64,000 bases of DNA from an uncultured Maribacter sp. (GTDB taxonomy: Bacteria > Bacteroidota > Bacteroidia > Flavobacteriales > Flavobacteriaceae), in contig CANLTE010000001.1 of assembly GCA_947493885.1 (NCBI GenBank), positions 434,001 to 498,000 of the forward strand, given 5' to 3'. The translations under genes and the position numbers were made by a program. A model generated the notes under the pieces. It worked only from the letters and a program-made list of their open reading frames with translations. It was not told the DNA's origin and did not search any database. Positions 42,520 to 52,339 of this stretch are shown here, piece by piece. Every line of letters starts with the position of its first letter. Within the stretch, counting starts at the first letter, position 1.

Positions 42520-42544
42520 TAATCGCAAAAGTAAACATAAAGAA

Positions 42545-43861
42545 ATGAGTACAAAAGCAGTAGCATATGTACCTTATAAGGTAAAAGATATATCCCTTGC
42601 AGAATGGGGAAGAAAAGAGATTGAATTAGCAGAGGCTGAAATGCCAGGATTAATGAGTCTTAGAGAAGAGTATGGGTCATCACAACCTTTAAAAGGAGCT
42701 CGTATAGCTGGTTGTTTACATATGACTATACAAACCGCAGTACTTATTGAAACTTTGATTGCTTTGGGTGCTGAAGTAACTTGGAGTTCATGTAATATTT
42801 TCTCTACACAAGACCAAGCAGCAGCCGCAATTGCAGCAACTGGAATTCCTGTTTATGCGTGGAAAGATATGACCGAAGAGGAATTTGACTGGTGTATTGA
42901 ACAAACTTTGTTTTTTGGTGAAGACCGCAAACCTCTAAATCTTATTTTAGATGACGGTGGAGATTTAACTAATATGGTTTTGGATAAATATCCAGAATTA
43001 GCAGCAGGAATCAATGGGCTTAGTGAAGAAACCACTACTGGTGTTCATAGGCTTTATGAGCGTATGAAAAATGGTACGTTACCGATGCCTGCCATTAATG
43101 TTAACGATTCGGTAACCAAGTCTAAATTTGATAATAAATACGGATGTCGCGAAAGTGCGGTTGATGCTATTAGACGTGCTACTGATGTTATGCTTGCCGG
43201 AAAACGAGTTGTAGTTTGTGGTTATGGTGATGTTGGAAAAGGAACTGCAGCTTCTTTTAAAGGCGCTGGCGCTATTGTTACAGTTACTGAAATAGACCCT
43301 ATTTGTGCTCTACAAGCTGCAATGGATGGTTTTGAGGTTAAACGTTTAGAAACAATTGTAGGTAACGCCGACATTGTTATTACAACAACAGGAAACAAAG
43401 ATATTGTTCGTGGAGAACACTTTTCTGCAATGAAGGACAAAACCATAGTTTGTAACATTGGTCATTTTGATAATGAAATTGATATAGCTTGGTTAAACTC
43501 TAATTACGGTAATACCAAAGTGGAGATAAAACCACAAGTAGATAAATACACTGTTAACGGTAATGATATTATTTTACTTGCTGAAGGTAGATTAGTAAAC
43601 CTAGGTTGTGCGACAGGTCATCCTAGTTTTGTTATGAGTAACTCTTTTACAAACCAAACTCTAGCGCAACTAGAACTTTGGACAAACAGAGATGCTTATA
43701 AAAATGAAGTTTATATGTTGCCAAAACATTTAGATGAAAAAGTAGCCAAATTACATTTAGCTAAAATTGGTGTTGAACTTACTGAACTTAGAGAAGACCA
43801 GGCCGAATACATTGGCGTTACCGTTAATGGACCATTTAAGCCTGAGTATTACAGATATTAA
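42545..43861 (+). CDS. ahcY: Adenosylhomocysteinase
   Basis: A 438-residue enzyme that hydrolyses S-adenosylhomocysteine to adenosine and homocysteine, relieving product inhibition of methyltransferases. It has [15 protein letters not shown] (about residues 82-96), the NAD-binding [21 protein letters not shown] (in two parts around GYGDVGKG), and the C-terminal KPEYYRY (with Lys and Tyr that contact NAD of the partner subunit). ATG at 42545 follows a good promoter; the open frame goes further upstream but into the divergent gene's start. Terminator at 43915-43950. Confidence 0.97.
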   Translation: MSTKAVAYVPYKVKDISLAEWGRKEIELAEAEMPGLMSLREEYGSSQPLKGARIAGCLHMTIQTAVLIETLIALGAEVTWSSCNIFSTQDQAAAAIAATGIPVYAWKDMTEEEFDWCIEQTLFFGEDRKPLNLILDDGGDLTNMVLDKYPELAAGINGLSEETTTGVHRLYERMKNGTLPMPAINVNDSVTKSKFDNKYGCRESAVDAIRRATDVMLAGKRVVVCGYGDVGKGTAASFKGAGAIVTVTEIDPICALQAAMDGFEVKRLETIVGNADIVITTTGNKDIVRGEHFSAMKDKTIVCNIGHFDNEIDIAWLNSNYGNTKVEIKPQVDKYTVNGNDIILLAEGRLVNLGCATGHPSFVMSNSFTNQTLAQLELWTNRDAYKNEVYMLPKHLDEKVAKLHLAKIGVELTELREDQAEYIGVTVNGPFKPEYYRY

Positions 43862-43914
43862 AATAAAATTCATTTGATGTAGTGCATTTTCTATAAAATA
43901 TTTATATTTAGGAG

Positions 43915-43950
43915 ACCCTTTTTCTAATCTAATTTAGCAAAAGGGTTTGT
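43915..43950 (+). terminator. Terminator of ahcY
   Basis: ACCCTTTT (43915-43922) pairs with AAAAGGGT (43939-43946), with an inner CTAA/TTAG pairing in the loop, then TTGTTTT. It ends 15 bases before the TcmP start. Confidence 0.75.
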
Positions 43951-43964
43951 TTTAAAATATAACT

Positions 43965-45056
43965 ATGCCTGATATACATTCAAATAAATTTGATGACGCT
44001 ACACAAATTAAGCTTTTAATATTAAGAGAATATCTAAAAAAATGGTTGCCAGTTTTTCTGAAAAGAAAAATTAAGTTTTGGAAAGAAATCACAATTTACG
44101 ACTTCTTTGCAGGTGAAGGTTTTGACACTCAAAATAATCCTGGCAGCCCAATAATAATACTTAACGAACTTGAAATATATCAAGATGATATAAAAAATGA
44201 AGATATTAATCTAAAAGTAATCCTTAATGACTTCGACTCAAGTAAAACTTTTAAATTAAAATCTCGAATAAATTTTGAGAAATACAATTTTGAAATAGAA
44301 ATATTAAACGAAGATTTCACAAAACTCTTTTATAACATTTACCCTGAAATAATTCAAAAAAGTAAAAAAAACCTACCCCGTTTTATGTTTATAGATCAAT
44401 ACGGGGTTAAATATGTTACCAAAGATATTTTCACAAAAATCGCTGAATTAGAAAGAACAGATTTTTTATTTTTTATATCATCTGATTTTGTAAAACGCTT
44501 TTCGGAACTAGCTGAGTTTAAACAATACATTCAAATTCAAAAAAAAGAGTTTAATGAAAAAAAGCCTTATCAGTGTCATAGAGTTGTCTTTGAGTATTTT
44601 AAAAACATGATTCCTAATGGTAAAGAATTATACCTAGCTCCTTTCTCTCTGCAAAAAGAAAATTCAAAAAATGTTTATGGATTAATTTTTGGTTCTCATA
44701 ATCCATTGGGCATTGAGAAGTTCTTAAAACTAGCTTGGAAGCTAGATGGAAATGCTGGTGAGGCGAATTTCAATATTGATGATGCTATTCTTGAAGGACA
44801 CACTTTTGACATGTTTAATTCAGATATTAGAGCAAAAAAACTACAATTGTTTGAAAAAGAATTAAAATTACAAATAGAACAAGGTGAAATTATCACCTTA
44901 AAGGAAGTATATCTCTTCACTTTTAATTATGGCTGTTTACCAAAACATGCAAATGTTGTTCTTGAAGAGTTGGCTAAAAGAAATTTTATATCAAGAGACT
45001 TAAAACTAGTTTCATCAAATATTCATAAATTAGATAAGAATATAACCTTAAAATGA
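43965..45056 (+). CDS. tcmP: Three-Cys-motif partner protein TcmP
   Basis: A 363-residue protein of the TcmP family, defined by its pairing with three-Cys-motif (DUF5131) proteins. It has a methyltransferase-like N-terminal part: DFFAGEG at residues 46-52 resembles SAM motif I, with an acidic residue after the next strand (LNDFDS near residue 88), and MFIDQYGVKYV near 142-152 sits where motif IV would be. The C-terminal 70 residues look like a winged helix (GEIITLKEVYLFTFNYG, then VVLEELAKRNFI). No activity is known for the family. It overlaps the next gene by 4 bases (ATGA), so the two are coupled. Confidence 0.85.
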   Translation: MPDIHSNKFDDATQIKLLILREYLKKWLPVFLKRKIKFWKEITIYDFFAGEGFDTQNNPGSPIIILNELEIYQDDIKNEDINLKVILNDFDSSKTFKLKSRINFEKYNFEIEILNEDFTKLFYNIYPEIIQKSKKNLPRFMFIDQYGVKYVTKDIFTKIAELERTDFLFFISSDFVKRFSELAEFKQYIQIQKKEFNEKKPYQCHRVVFEYFKNMIPNGKELYLAPFSLQKENSKNVYGLIFGSHNPLGIEKFLKLAWKLDGNAGEANFNIDDAILEGHTFDMFNSDIRAKKLQLFEKELKLQIEQGEIITLKEVYLFTFNYGCLPKHANVVLEELAKRNFISRDLKLVSSNIHKLDKNITLK

Positions 45057-45781
45057 AAAAGACAAAAATTGAATGGACAGAAGCTACATGGAACCCTACC
45101 ACAGGATGTACAAAAGTATCCGCTGGTTGTAAAAATTGCTATGCAGAAATAATGTCTTTTCGTCTTAAAGCCATGAAAACTCCTGGTTACGATAATGGTT
45201 TTGAATTTTCCTTAATGCCAGAACGTCTAGCTCAACCTTTAAATATTAAAAAACCCACACGCTTCTTCGTGAACTCAATGAGTGACTTATTTCATGAAAA
45301 TATGCCTTATGACTATCTCGATAGAATTTTTGACGTAATAAAAAACACTCCCCGGCACCAGTACCAAATTCTTACAAAACGCGAAAATATTTTAGCAAAC
45401 TATTTTAAAAAAAGAAAAGTTCCTAAAAACGTTTGGCTTGGCGTGACAGTAGAAAATAAAAAATCTAAAAATAGAATTGATGTGTTAAGGAACATTGAAG
45501 CTGAAATTAGATTTTTATCTCTCGAGCCATTATTAGAAGATTTAGAAGAGCTTAATCTATCTAAAATCCATTGGGCAATTGTAGGTGGAGAAAGTGGTTC
45601 AAAAGCAAGACCAATGAAGGCAGAGTGGGCTGTCAAAATAAAAGAGCAATGCGAACAACAAGATGTAGCATTTTTCTTCAAACAATGGGGGACTTGGGGG
45701 GCCGATAATGTAAAACGAAGTAAAAAGGCAAACGGAAGATTACTTGAGGGCAAAGAATGGAATGCTTATCCAGTTGGGTAA
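45053..45781 (+). CDS. DUF5131 (phage Gp37/Gp68-like) three-Cys-motif protein
   Basis: A 242-residue protein with the N-terminal block IEWTEATWNPTTGCTKVSAGC through KNCYAE: Cys19, Cys26 and Cys29 form the three-Cys motif (CX6CX2C), proposed to bind an iron-sulfur cluster as in radical SAM proteins. Later blocks are FFVNSMSDLFHE (about 82-93), YQILTKR (about 105-111), VWLGVTVEN and IVGGESGSKARPM. The family occurs in phages and genomic islands. It is translationally coupled to TcmP and ends 2 bases before the convergent LytTR regulator. Confidence 0.88.
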   Translation: MKKTKIEWTEATWNPTTGCTKVSAGCKNCYAEIMSFRLKAMKTPGYDNGFEFSLMPERLAQPLNIKKPTRFFVNSMSDLFHENMPYDYLDRIFDVIKNTPRHQYQILTKRENILANYFKKRKVPKNVWLGVTVENKKSKNRIDVLRNIEAEIRFLSLEPLLEDLEELNLSKIHWAIVGGESGSKARPMKAEWAVKIKEQCEQQDVAFFFKQWGTWGADNVKRSKKANGRLLEGKEWNAYPVG

Positions 45782-45783
45782 AT

Positions 45784-46539
45784 CTACATATCCAACCAAC
45801 GTTTAAAATTACTTGTTCGCTCTCTAGAGACAATTACTTGTTCTTCTTCCTTAGGAAGTAATTTTAACAATAATCTACTATTAAAATACGTGTGGATTTC
45901 TTCCACTGCTTTTACTGACACCATAAATTTTCTATTGATTCTGAAAAACTGAATTGGATTTAAAATATTTTCCAATTGATCAATAGAATACTCAATCGGG
46001 TATGATTTTCCTTCACTGGTAAATAAATAAATAAGCCCTTCCATTGATTTAAAAAAGGCAATATCTTCTACCTTAAACCACCTATACTGATTGCCAACTT
46101 TTACCATAAACCTATGCTTATACTCCTTTTTAAAAAGCTGTTTTAGGTCTTCAAAATTTGTTTCAGAAACTTGCTGATTACTTGTAACATTTTTTCGAAA
46201 TTTCTCTAAAGCTGTTTGGAGGTCAGCCTTAACAATTGGCTTTAATAAGTAATCTAGCCCATTATACTTAAAACCTCGAATAGCGTACTCGTTATATGCC
46301 GTTGTAAAAATAATTGGCGAATGATACTCAAGTTGATCTATAATATCAAACCCATAACCATCGTTCAACTGTATATCCAAAAAAATAAGCTCTGGCATTT
46401 TATTTTCGGAAAACCATTGTATTCCGTTTTCAACAGAAGTTAATTTTGCTACGATATTAATTTCTGGAGCCAAATCGGTTATTAATTGTGATAACCTTTT
46501 TGCTGCAAATTCTTCATCTTCTATAATTACTGCATTCAT
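45784..46539 (-). CDS. LytTR-type response regulator
   Basis: A 251-residue regulator: receiver domain (MNAVIIEDEEFAAKRL, phospho-Asp in LIFLDIQLNDGYGFDI, Lys in GLDYLLKPI) and a C-terminal LytTR DNA-binding domain (about residues 145-250, with FRINRKFMVSVKAVEEI). LytTR proteins bind paired direct repeats in promoters. It is co-encoded with its kinase, 7 bases downstream of it. A likely target is the divergent TonB receptor at 47868. Confidence 0.93.
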   Translation of the reverse strand: MNAVIIEDEEFAAKRLSQLITDLAPEINIVAKLTSVENGIQWFSENKMPELIFLDIQLNDGYGFDIIDQLEYHSPIIFTTAYNEYAIRGFKYNGLDYLLKPIVKADLQTALEKFRKNVTSNQQVSETNFEDLKQLFKKEYKHRFMVKVGNQYRWFKVEDIAFFKSMEGLIYLFTSEGKSYPIEYSIDQLENILNPIQFFRINRKFMVSVKAVEEIHTYFNSRLLLKLLPKEEEQVIVSRERTSNFKRWLDM

Positions 46540-46546
46540 AATTATA

Positions 46547-47620
46547 CTATACTGATAATAAGTTAATCTCAGTTATTTCTTTATTCAAAAGTGGAATTGT
46601 AACCTCAAAATATCCTGATTCTTCTTCTACCAAAACGGGAGTATTTGTGTAGTAAGAATATCTTTTTTTTATATTCTTTATTCCAAGCCTAGTAGTATCC
46701 TCTTTTAATTCTCTTTTCCGCAAATTATTTTTCACTTTTAAAACTTCGCCATCAATAGTTGCAATAGATATCAATAACGGTTTTTCTTTAGAATAGTAAT
46801 TATGTTTTAGTGCATTTTCCACAAGCATTTGCAGGGAGAGTGTTGGTATCACATAGTTTTCTGCACGTATAAAAATGTCTGTTCTAATAAAAACAGCCTC
46901 TTTATGTCTTACATTCATCATAAAAATAAATGAATCTAAAAAGTTCAACTCCTTGCTCAAGGAAACCAAATCTTCCTCTCTATTATCCAAAATATAACGA
47001 TAACTAGACGCTAATCTGGTTACAAAATCTGAAGCTAAATCACGGTCTTCATACATTAGTGATGTTAGCGTATTTAAACTATTAAACAAAAAATGAGGAC
47101 TAATTTGATTTTTAAGAGATGTATATTTTGATGCTAACATTTCTTTTTTTAAATCCTCCATTTGTTTTTTCATTTCTTCTCTCTGATTCATTGCATGATG
47201 AAATAAATTAAAGAAAACAACTGTAGTGCATAAAGTAGCTCCTCTGCTAAAATCTTCTAAAAATTCTTCGAAAACATTATTTGTTATAATCCCACAAAAT
47301 ACCTTGAATTGATATAGTGCTAGGTAATATGTTAATGCAGAAATGGGTAAAAAAACTAACAATGTCTTAACTAAAATGTTTAAACTATTTTTTAGATCTA
47401 ACCCTCCTTTTTTAAGTTGTCTTTTTATCAACCAATCGTTGTGTTCCCAAGCTACCATAAAAAGAAAAAAAGCACTTAAATAATAAAAAGCATTTGATCG
47501 GGTAAACAAATCATGAGTCTCTCCTTCATCATGTTCTACAGTAAGTTTTACTAATATGAACACCACATTGACTACAAGCCAACGAAAACCAAATTTCTTT
47601 AAAGTCTTTTTAGTAAACAT
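46547..47620 (-). CDS. LytS-type sensor histidine kinase
   Basis: A 357-residue membrane kinase with four N-terminal helices (about residues 10-150), a coiled coil (EEMKKQMEDLKKEMLASKY), the His-kinase box LKNQISPHFLFNSLNTL (phospho-His in PHFLFN), and an atypical HATPase with LVENALKHNYYS. The family senses membrane or surface signals, with unknown ligand here. It is the first gene of the two-component operon, divergent from the TonB receptor, and the shared upstream region has repeats. Confidence 0.93.
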   Translation of the reverse strand: MFTKKTLKKFGFRWLVVNVVFILVKLTVEHDEGETHDLFTRSNAFYYLSAFFLFMVAWEHNDWLIKRQLKKGGLDLKNSLNILVKTLLVFLPISALTYYLALYQFKVFCGIITNNVFEEFLEDFSRGATLCTTVVFFNLFHHAMNQREEMKKQMEDLKKEMLASKYTSLKNQISPHFLFNSLNTLTSLMYEDRDLASDFVTRLASSYRYILDNREEDLVSLSKELNFLDSFIFMMNVRHKEAVFIRTDIFIRAENYVIPTLSLQMLVENALKHNYYSKEKPLLISIATIDGEVLKVKNNLRKRELKEDTTRLGIKNIKKRYSYYTNTPVLVEEESGYFEVTIPLLNKEITEINLLSV

Positions 47621-47695
47621 TTTTCTTTATTGGATAAATAAAGATAAGGAAGCAACCTTCGTATGAAAAGTAAAATTTTGGTAATCGTTATTATA

Positions 47696-47805
47696 ACAAC
47701 TGAGTTGTAGCAATACGCTCTTGAACTGAGTGCACTTCTACAAATACCTATAAGCACTATTTAAATACATTATTTACAACTCAACAGACAAAACAACAAC
47801 TGAGT
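47696..47805. promoter_or_regulatory. Repeated AACTGAGT motifs between the LytTR operon and the TonB receptor
   Basis: AACTGAGT occurs three times, at 47698, 47724 and 47798, and its relative ACAACTCA lies in reverse at 47776. The first copy is inside a palindrome, ACAAC-TGA-GTTGT (47696-47708). The cluster in a 247-base divergent intergenic region suggests binding sites for the LytTR regulator. Confidence 0.5.
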
Positions 47806-47867
47806 AATTTTAATAAAAAGGTTCCAGAAACCTAATAACATCTTTGTTGAAAATAAACAATTTCATC

Positions 47868-50249
47868 ATGAAGAAAATCTTATTACTATTAGCCCTTGCC
47901 TTAGGTTATAGCAGCATTGCTCAAACTGGTGTTATAAAAGGAACTGTAATTGACAAACAATCAGAAAATCCTTTAGTAGGTGCCACTGTGGAACTACTTA
48001 ATATGGATGTTGCTACTGGAGTAGTTACCGACTTTGATGGTAAATTTATCTTAAACGAAGTACCCGTTGGAAGACAAACCTTACGCATAAGTTATATAGG
48101 TTTTGAAAACTCTACAATTCCAAATTTGGAAGTAAATACAGGTAAAGATATTATTATTACCGTTGCTCTAACCGAAAGCTTTAATACATTAGAAGAAGTT
48201 GTAGTTACCTCTAATACTAATAAAGATAAGGCAATAAATAAATTAGCCACAGTATCTGCAAGACAATTTGGAGTTGAAGAAGTGGGGCGCTTTTCTGGGG
48301 GTCGAAATGATGTAGGAAGACTTGCTGCAAACTTTGCTGGAGTCTCTGCACCCGATGATAGTAGAAACGATGTGATTATCCGTGGAAACTCTCCTACTGG
48401 ATTACTTTGGCGTTTAGAAGGAATTCCTATTCCTAATCCAAATCATTACTCCTCAGCAGGAACTACAGGTGGGCCTGTATCTGCTCTGAATCCAAATATG
48501 CTTAAAAACTCCGATTTTATAACGTCTGCATTTCCTGCAGAATATGGTAATGCAATTGGAGGCGTATTTGACCTTGGGCTTAGAAAAGGAAATTCTGACG
48601 ATAATGAATTTGCCGCACAAGTAGGTGTTTTCACGGGAGTGGAAGCCTCTGGAGAAGGTCCATTAGGTAAAAAAAATGGTTCGTTTTTAGTTGCTGCTCG
48701 TTATTCCCTAATTGGTTTAATAAGTGGCGGAGCAGGAACATCCGCTACACCAAACTACGGAGACGTTTCCTTTAATTTTGACTTCGGAAAAAGTAGTTTG
48801 GGCAACTTTTCACTTTTTGGAATAGGAGGTACATCAAATATCGATTTTTTAGGAAAAGATATTGAAGCCGATGATCTGTTTGCAGAAAAAGATAGAGATT
48901 CATATGTAAAATCAGGTTTTGGTGTTATTGGCCTTAAACACAAAATTGCAATCGGAAACAATTCGTACTTAAAAACAGTAATTGGAGGTTCAACATCTAC
49001 TAACAATTTTACCGAAGATGCATACTTTAATCAAGATACTCCCCAAGAAGTGCTTCTTCCTTTTACCAATAGTGATGAAAAAGAAAATAGAATAACTTTT
49101 TCTACACTTTTTAATTCAAAAATTAATAACAAAATAACGCTTCGAAGTGGTTTGGTATACGAAAACATTACTTCTAAAATCACAAATGAAGATAGAGAAG
49201 ATCAGCCAGATAATGATGGTGATGGTTTTCCTGACCTTTTCTTATTATATAATGTAAACGAAAGTCTAAGTCTTATACAACCTTATGTTCAAGGGCAGTT
49301 TAGATTAACAGAAAAACTTACCCTAAATGCTGGTATGCACAGTATTTATAGCAACCTAAACAAACAATTTGCTTTTGAACCAAGAGCTGGTATTAGCTAT
49401 GCAGCCAATGATAACCATAAATTTAGTTTTGGTTACGGAATGCATTTCCAAAATATTCCAACGCCAATATTGTTTTTAAACAGTGAAGAAAATGGACAAT
49501 TGGTACAAACCAATAGAACATTAGACTTTGTAAAAAGTGACCATTATGTTTTAGGTTATGACGTTAAATTAGGAAGTAATTGGAGAGCTAAAATTGAAAC
49601 TTATTATCAAGATATTAGCAACGTTCCTGTAGAACCTTTTCCATCCAGTTATTCTACCATTACAGAAGGTGCAGACTTTGGTTTTAGTAGCGATAAAACA
49701 TCATTGGTTAATGAGGGTACTGCAAACAACAAAGGTGTTGAAATTACTATAGAACGCTTCTTTAACAAAGGTTACTATACATTGTTTACCTCATCTTTTT
49801 ATGAAAGCAAGTACAAGGGAAGTGATAAAGTAGAAAGAAACTCCCCTTTTAATAATGGTTTTGTAATTAACTTTTTGGCTGGTAAAGAATTCCCTATTGG
49901 AAAAACTAGAAAAAACAAGTTGTTTACAGATACCAGAATAACAACAGCTGGGGGAAGGTATTACACTCCTGTAGACCTTGATGCTTCAAGAGTCATGGGG
50001 TACGAAGTATTACAAGACGATGTTGCTTTTAGTAAACAATATGATAACTACTTAAGATGGGATGTTAAGTTTGGTATTAAACTTAACAGCAAAAAACGAA
50101 AAAGTTCGCATCAATTCTACGTAGATATTCAAAACGTGACTAATAACAAGAATATATTTTCTAGAGAATACAATAGAATCACAAACAACATAGATCGAAA
50201 AGATCAAATAGGTTTGTTTCCAGATGTAGGTTATAGGTTTCAATTTTAA
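47868..50249 (+). CDS. TonB-dependent receptor with carboxypeptidase-like domain
   Basis: A 793-residue outer-membrane receptor: signal peptide to about residue 20 (SSIAQ), a carboxypeptidase-regulatory-like beta domain (IKGTVIDKQSENPLVGATVELLN, in two blocks, about residues 24-100), a plug domain (NDVIIRGNSPTGLLWRLEGIPIPN region, about 150-200) and a barrel ending in GYRFQF. The long loop with DNDGDGFPD looks calcium-binding. ATG at 47868 is the start; a TTG at 47844 is less likely. Substrate unknown. Divergent from the LytTR kinase. Confidence 0.9.
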   Translation: MKKILLLLALALGYSSIAQTGVIKGTVIDKQSENPLVGATVELLNMDVATGVVTDFDGKFILNEVPVGRQTLRISYIGFENSTIPNLEVNTGKDIIITVALTESFNTLEEVVVTSNTNKDKAINKLATVSARQFGVEEVGRFSGGRNDVGRLAANFAGVSAPDDSRNDVIIRGNSPTGLLWRLEGIPIPNPNHYSSAGTTGGPVSALNPNMLKNSDFITSAFPAEYGNAIGGVFDLGLRKGNSDDNEFAAQVGVFTGVEASGEGPLGKKNGSFLVAARYSLIGLISGGAGTSATPNYGDVSFNFDFGKSSLGNFSLFGIGGTSNIDFLGKDIEADDLFAEKDRDSYVKSGFGVIGLKHKIAIGNNSYLKTVIGGSTSTNNFTEDAYFNQDTPQEVLLPFTNSDEKENRITFSTLFNSKINNKITLRSGLVYENITSKITNEDREDQPDNDGDGFPDLFLLYNVNESLSLIQPYVQGQFRLTEKLTLNAGMHSIYSNLNKQFAFEPRAGISYAANDNHKFSFGYGMHFQNIPTPILFLNSEENGQLVQTNRTLDFVKSDHYVLGYDVKLGSNWRAKIETYYQDISNVPVEPFPSSYSTITEGADFGFSSDKTSLVNEGTANNKGVEITIERFFNKGYYTLFTSSFYESKYKGSDKVERNSPFNNGFVINFLAGKEFPIGKTRKNKLFTDTRITTAGGRYYTPVDLDASRVMGYEVLQDDVAFSKQYDNYLRWDVKFGIKLNSKKRKSSHQFYVDIQNVTNNKNIFSREYNRITNNIDRKDQIGLFPDVGYRFQF

Positions 50250-50265
50250 GTTTATTCCACAAAAA

Positions 50266-50293
50266 ACCCTCCTTCGACTTTGCTTAGGAGGGT
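50266..50293 (+). terminator. Terminator of the TonB receptor, repeat-related hairpin
   Basis: ACCCTCCT (50266-50273) pairs with AGGAGGGT (50286-50293), followed by ATTTTT. The loop begins TCGACTTTGCTTA, which is a diverged form (9 of 13 bases, all changes transitions) of the palindrome core seen in leuS. Confidence 0.8.
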
Positions 50294-50363
50294 ATTTTTA
50301 TCTCTTTACAATTTTAACAATAAAGTAACTGCTTTTTCGCTAAACAATCTTTTTATAGCTTAA

Positions 50364-51875
50364 CTAATCAACCAAAACAGTATGATTCAAATTATTATAC
50401 CCAGTATCACTTTCCCATACATTAGTATTCGCCAATTGAATGCTATAGAGAGGGTTGTTTAACAACTCATTTCCACCATCAGGAAAATGTAAAAACAATT
50501 GATAATTACCCGAGACTATTCCGTTAGGTAAATCAAAAGATTCTTGAATTTTTAATGAGCTTGAAATGTTCCTAGCATCTAATTGTGTATTGATACTATA
50601 TTCCACTTTTGTAGAAGTGTTTCTGAACACAACATATATCCTTCTCTCATGATAAGGAGTTGTATAGCCTGTGTTATTAATGGTAAGTTCAAAATTAAGT
50701 TTTTCACCAACTGTCACCTTTTCAGAAAAAGCACCTGAACTCAGTGAAAATCTATACCCTAAATTACGTTTTATATCTTCAATACAACCACCAGATTCCC
50801 AATCATTATTTACTTCGTTATTAAACTCTGCATTTAAAAAAGAGTAATGTAAGTCTTGCAAATTAGATAGTGCACCAGAGCAATTATTTTGTGGGCTAAA
50901 AGCATCCGAACAAGTTTCGCCTCCAACAGGAACGTAAACCCCATCATCCATAACATACTTTTTAACAGCTTGAATATCAGGTTTTGGTGAGGTAGCCGAA
51001 TTCCCATAATCAAAATAAGTACCCAAATCGTCCTCGCTTGCCAAAAAACAATCGTTGTGAAAACCTATTCTTGCCTTATCGCTTCCTGAAAACGCCTCTG
51101 ACATTATTAACGCTTCTGATGAGGTAGGAGCATTTATACCGTAAACAAAACGCTGTTTCATTTGTGGGTAACGTACCTGAATCATCATTGTTTTTGGAGT
51201 TACATCAAGTAAAGTTTTTAAAACCTCTATTCTGTCTTGCCAATTCTCATCAATCAATTTTTTATTTGTCCCATTTTCAGAGGAGTCTCCAAAATAATCT
51301 GTATAAAAATTCTCCCCCCAAATACCTATAAAACCCATTTGTAAAGTGGCTATTAAATGACTATTTGACGTCAATACTGGTGATAGTTGATTTATATGAG
51401 CAAGTACTCTTTCTTTTGAGGCATCCCCATAAGGTGGGCAAACATTTCCATCGGCACAATTACCAGAATTAGGGGTAATCGTATAGCTAAACCTCACAAT
51501 CATTTTAAAACCGGCAGAAGCAACAGTATTAAAATCGGTCTGAATATTATCTAAAAACTCTTGAGAAATATCAGAATTTATAAAATCATTTAAAACAAAA
51601 TTTCTATATATCAAAGTACTTTTCGTACTATACGTTGCACTTTGGGGCGTGTTACCTGCTCTATAACTTACTAAATTTTCCTCCTGTAACAGTGTATAAT
51701 TACTTGCTGAAGTGTATGTTGCTCTGTAAAATCCTCGTTCTGGGTTAGGAAAATCTTCATTAGAAATTGAATAACTAATTTGTTTAACATTATTAAAAAC
51801 AGGAGAAATAGATTCCGAATCTGATTTACACCCAACAAATAATAATATACTAAAGGCAAGAAAAAAACACTTCAT
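50364..51875 (-). CDS. DUF4832/DUF4874 lipoprotein
   Basis: A 503-residue secreted lipoprotein: signal peptide with lipobox LFVGC (Cys16), an N-terminal DUF4874 region that resembles a glycosidase-like TIM barrel (NPERGFYR near residue 43, GFKMIVRFSYT, MGFIGIWGENFYTDY near 180-194) and a C-terminal DUF4832 beta domain (about 390-500). Such proteins are thought to act on carbohydrates, but activity is not shown. The Glu in GIWGEN could be catalytic. It is convergent with the TonB receptor. Confidence 0.85.
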   Translation of the reverse strand: MKCFFLAFSILLFVGCKSDSESISPVFNNVKQISYSISNEDFPNPERGFYRATYTSASNYTLLQEENLVSYRAGNTPQSATYSTKSTLIYRNFVLNDFINSDISQEFLDNIQTDFNTVASAGFKMIVRFSYTITPNSGNCADGNVCPPYGDASKERVLAHINQLSPVLTSNSHLIATLQMGFIGIWGENFYTDYFGDSSENGTNKKLIDENWQDRIEVLKTLLDVTPKTMMIQVRYPQMKQRFVYGINAPTSSEALIMSEAFSGSDKARIGFHNDCFLASEDDLGTYFDYGNSATSPKPDIQAVKKYVMDDGVYVPVGGETCSDAFSPQNNCSGALSNLQDLHYSFLNAEFNNEVNNDWESGGCIEDIKRNLGYRFSLSSGAFSEKVTVGEKLNFELTINNTGYTTPYHERRIYVVFRNTSTKVEYSINTQLDARNISSSLKIQESFDLPNGIVSGNYQLFLHFPDGGNELLNNPLYSIQLANTNVWESDTGYNNLNHTVLVD

Positions 51876-51949
51876 AGGCAGTACTCAAAGATGGTATATT
51901 GTTTACGTAAATGAAAAAAGTTTAGACGTTTTTTATTTATAAAAACAAC

Positions 51950-51982
51950 AAAACCATCCAAAGAAAAACTTTGAATGGTTTT
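51950..51982 (-). terminator. Terminator of rplU-rpmA
   Basis: AAAACCAT-c-CAAAG (51950-51963) pairs with CTTTG-a-ATGGTTTT (51969-51982), one internal mismatch, 5-base loop. It is about 55 bases after the rpmA stop. Confidence 0.8.
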
Positions 51983-52037
51983 ATATATTGTTATCATCAA
52001 ATACACGAAAGTATTTGACTACCAATAAAGGCTTATT

Positions 52038-52298
52038 TTAAGCTTCAAATGGCTCAATGGAAACATAAGATTTTCCACTAGCTTTTTTCTGAAACTTTAC
52101 GATACCATCAACACGAGCATGTAAAGTATGATCTTTACTAGCATAAACATTATCACCTGGATTATGTTTAGTACCACGCTGTCTAACTATAATGTTACCA
52201 GCAATTGCTGCTTGACCACCAAAAATCTTAACACCTAAACGTTTCGATTCTGATTCTCTACCGTTTTTAGAACTACCTACACCTTTTTTATGTGCCAT
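52038..52298 (-). CDS. rpmA: 50S ribosomal protein L27
   Basis: An 86-residue ribosomal protein close to the peptidyl-transferase centre. It starts [24 protein letters not shown] and shows [22 protein letters not shown]. The N-terminus is the direct-start form without the cleaved extension of Firmicutes. It is 41 bases after rplU, the standard pair. Confidence 0.98.
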   Translation of the reverse strand: MAHKKGVGSSKNGRESESKRLGVKIFGGQAAIAGNIIVRQRGTKHNPGDNVYASKDHTLHARVDGIVKFQKKASGKSYVSIEPFEA

Positions 52299-52339
52299 TT
52301 TGTTACGGTTTTATTTGTTATACAAAAGAAGTTTAGCAA

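Noticed and set aside
42431-42544. N-terminal extension of ahcY.
   Set aside because: It runs across the ahcY promoter and its predicted transcript start, so it cannot be translated from that promoter.
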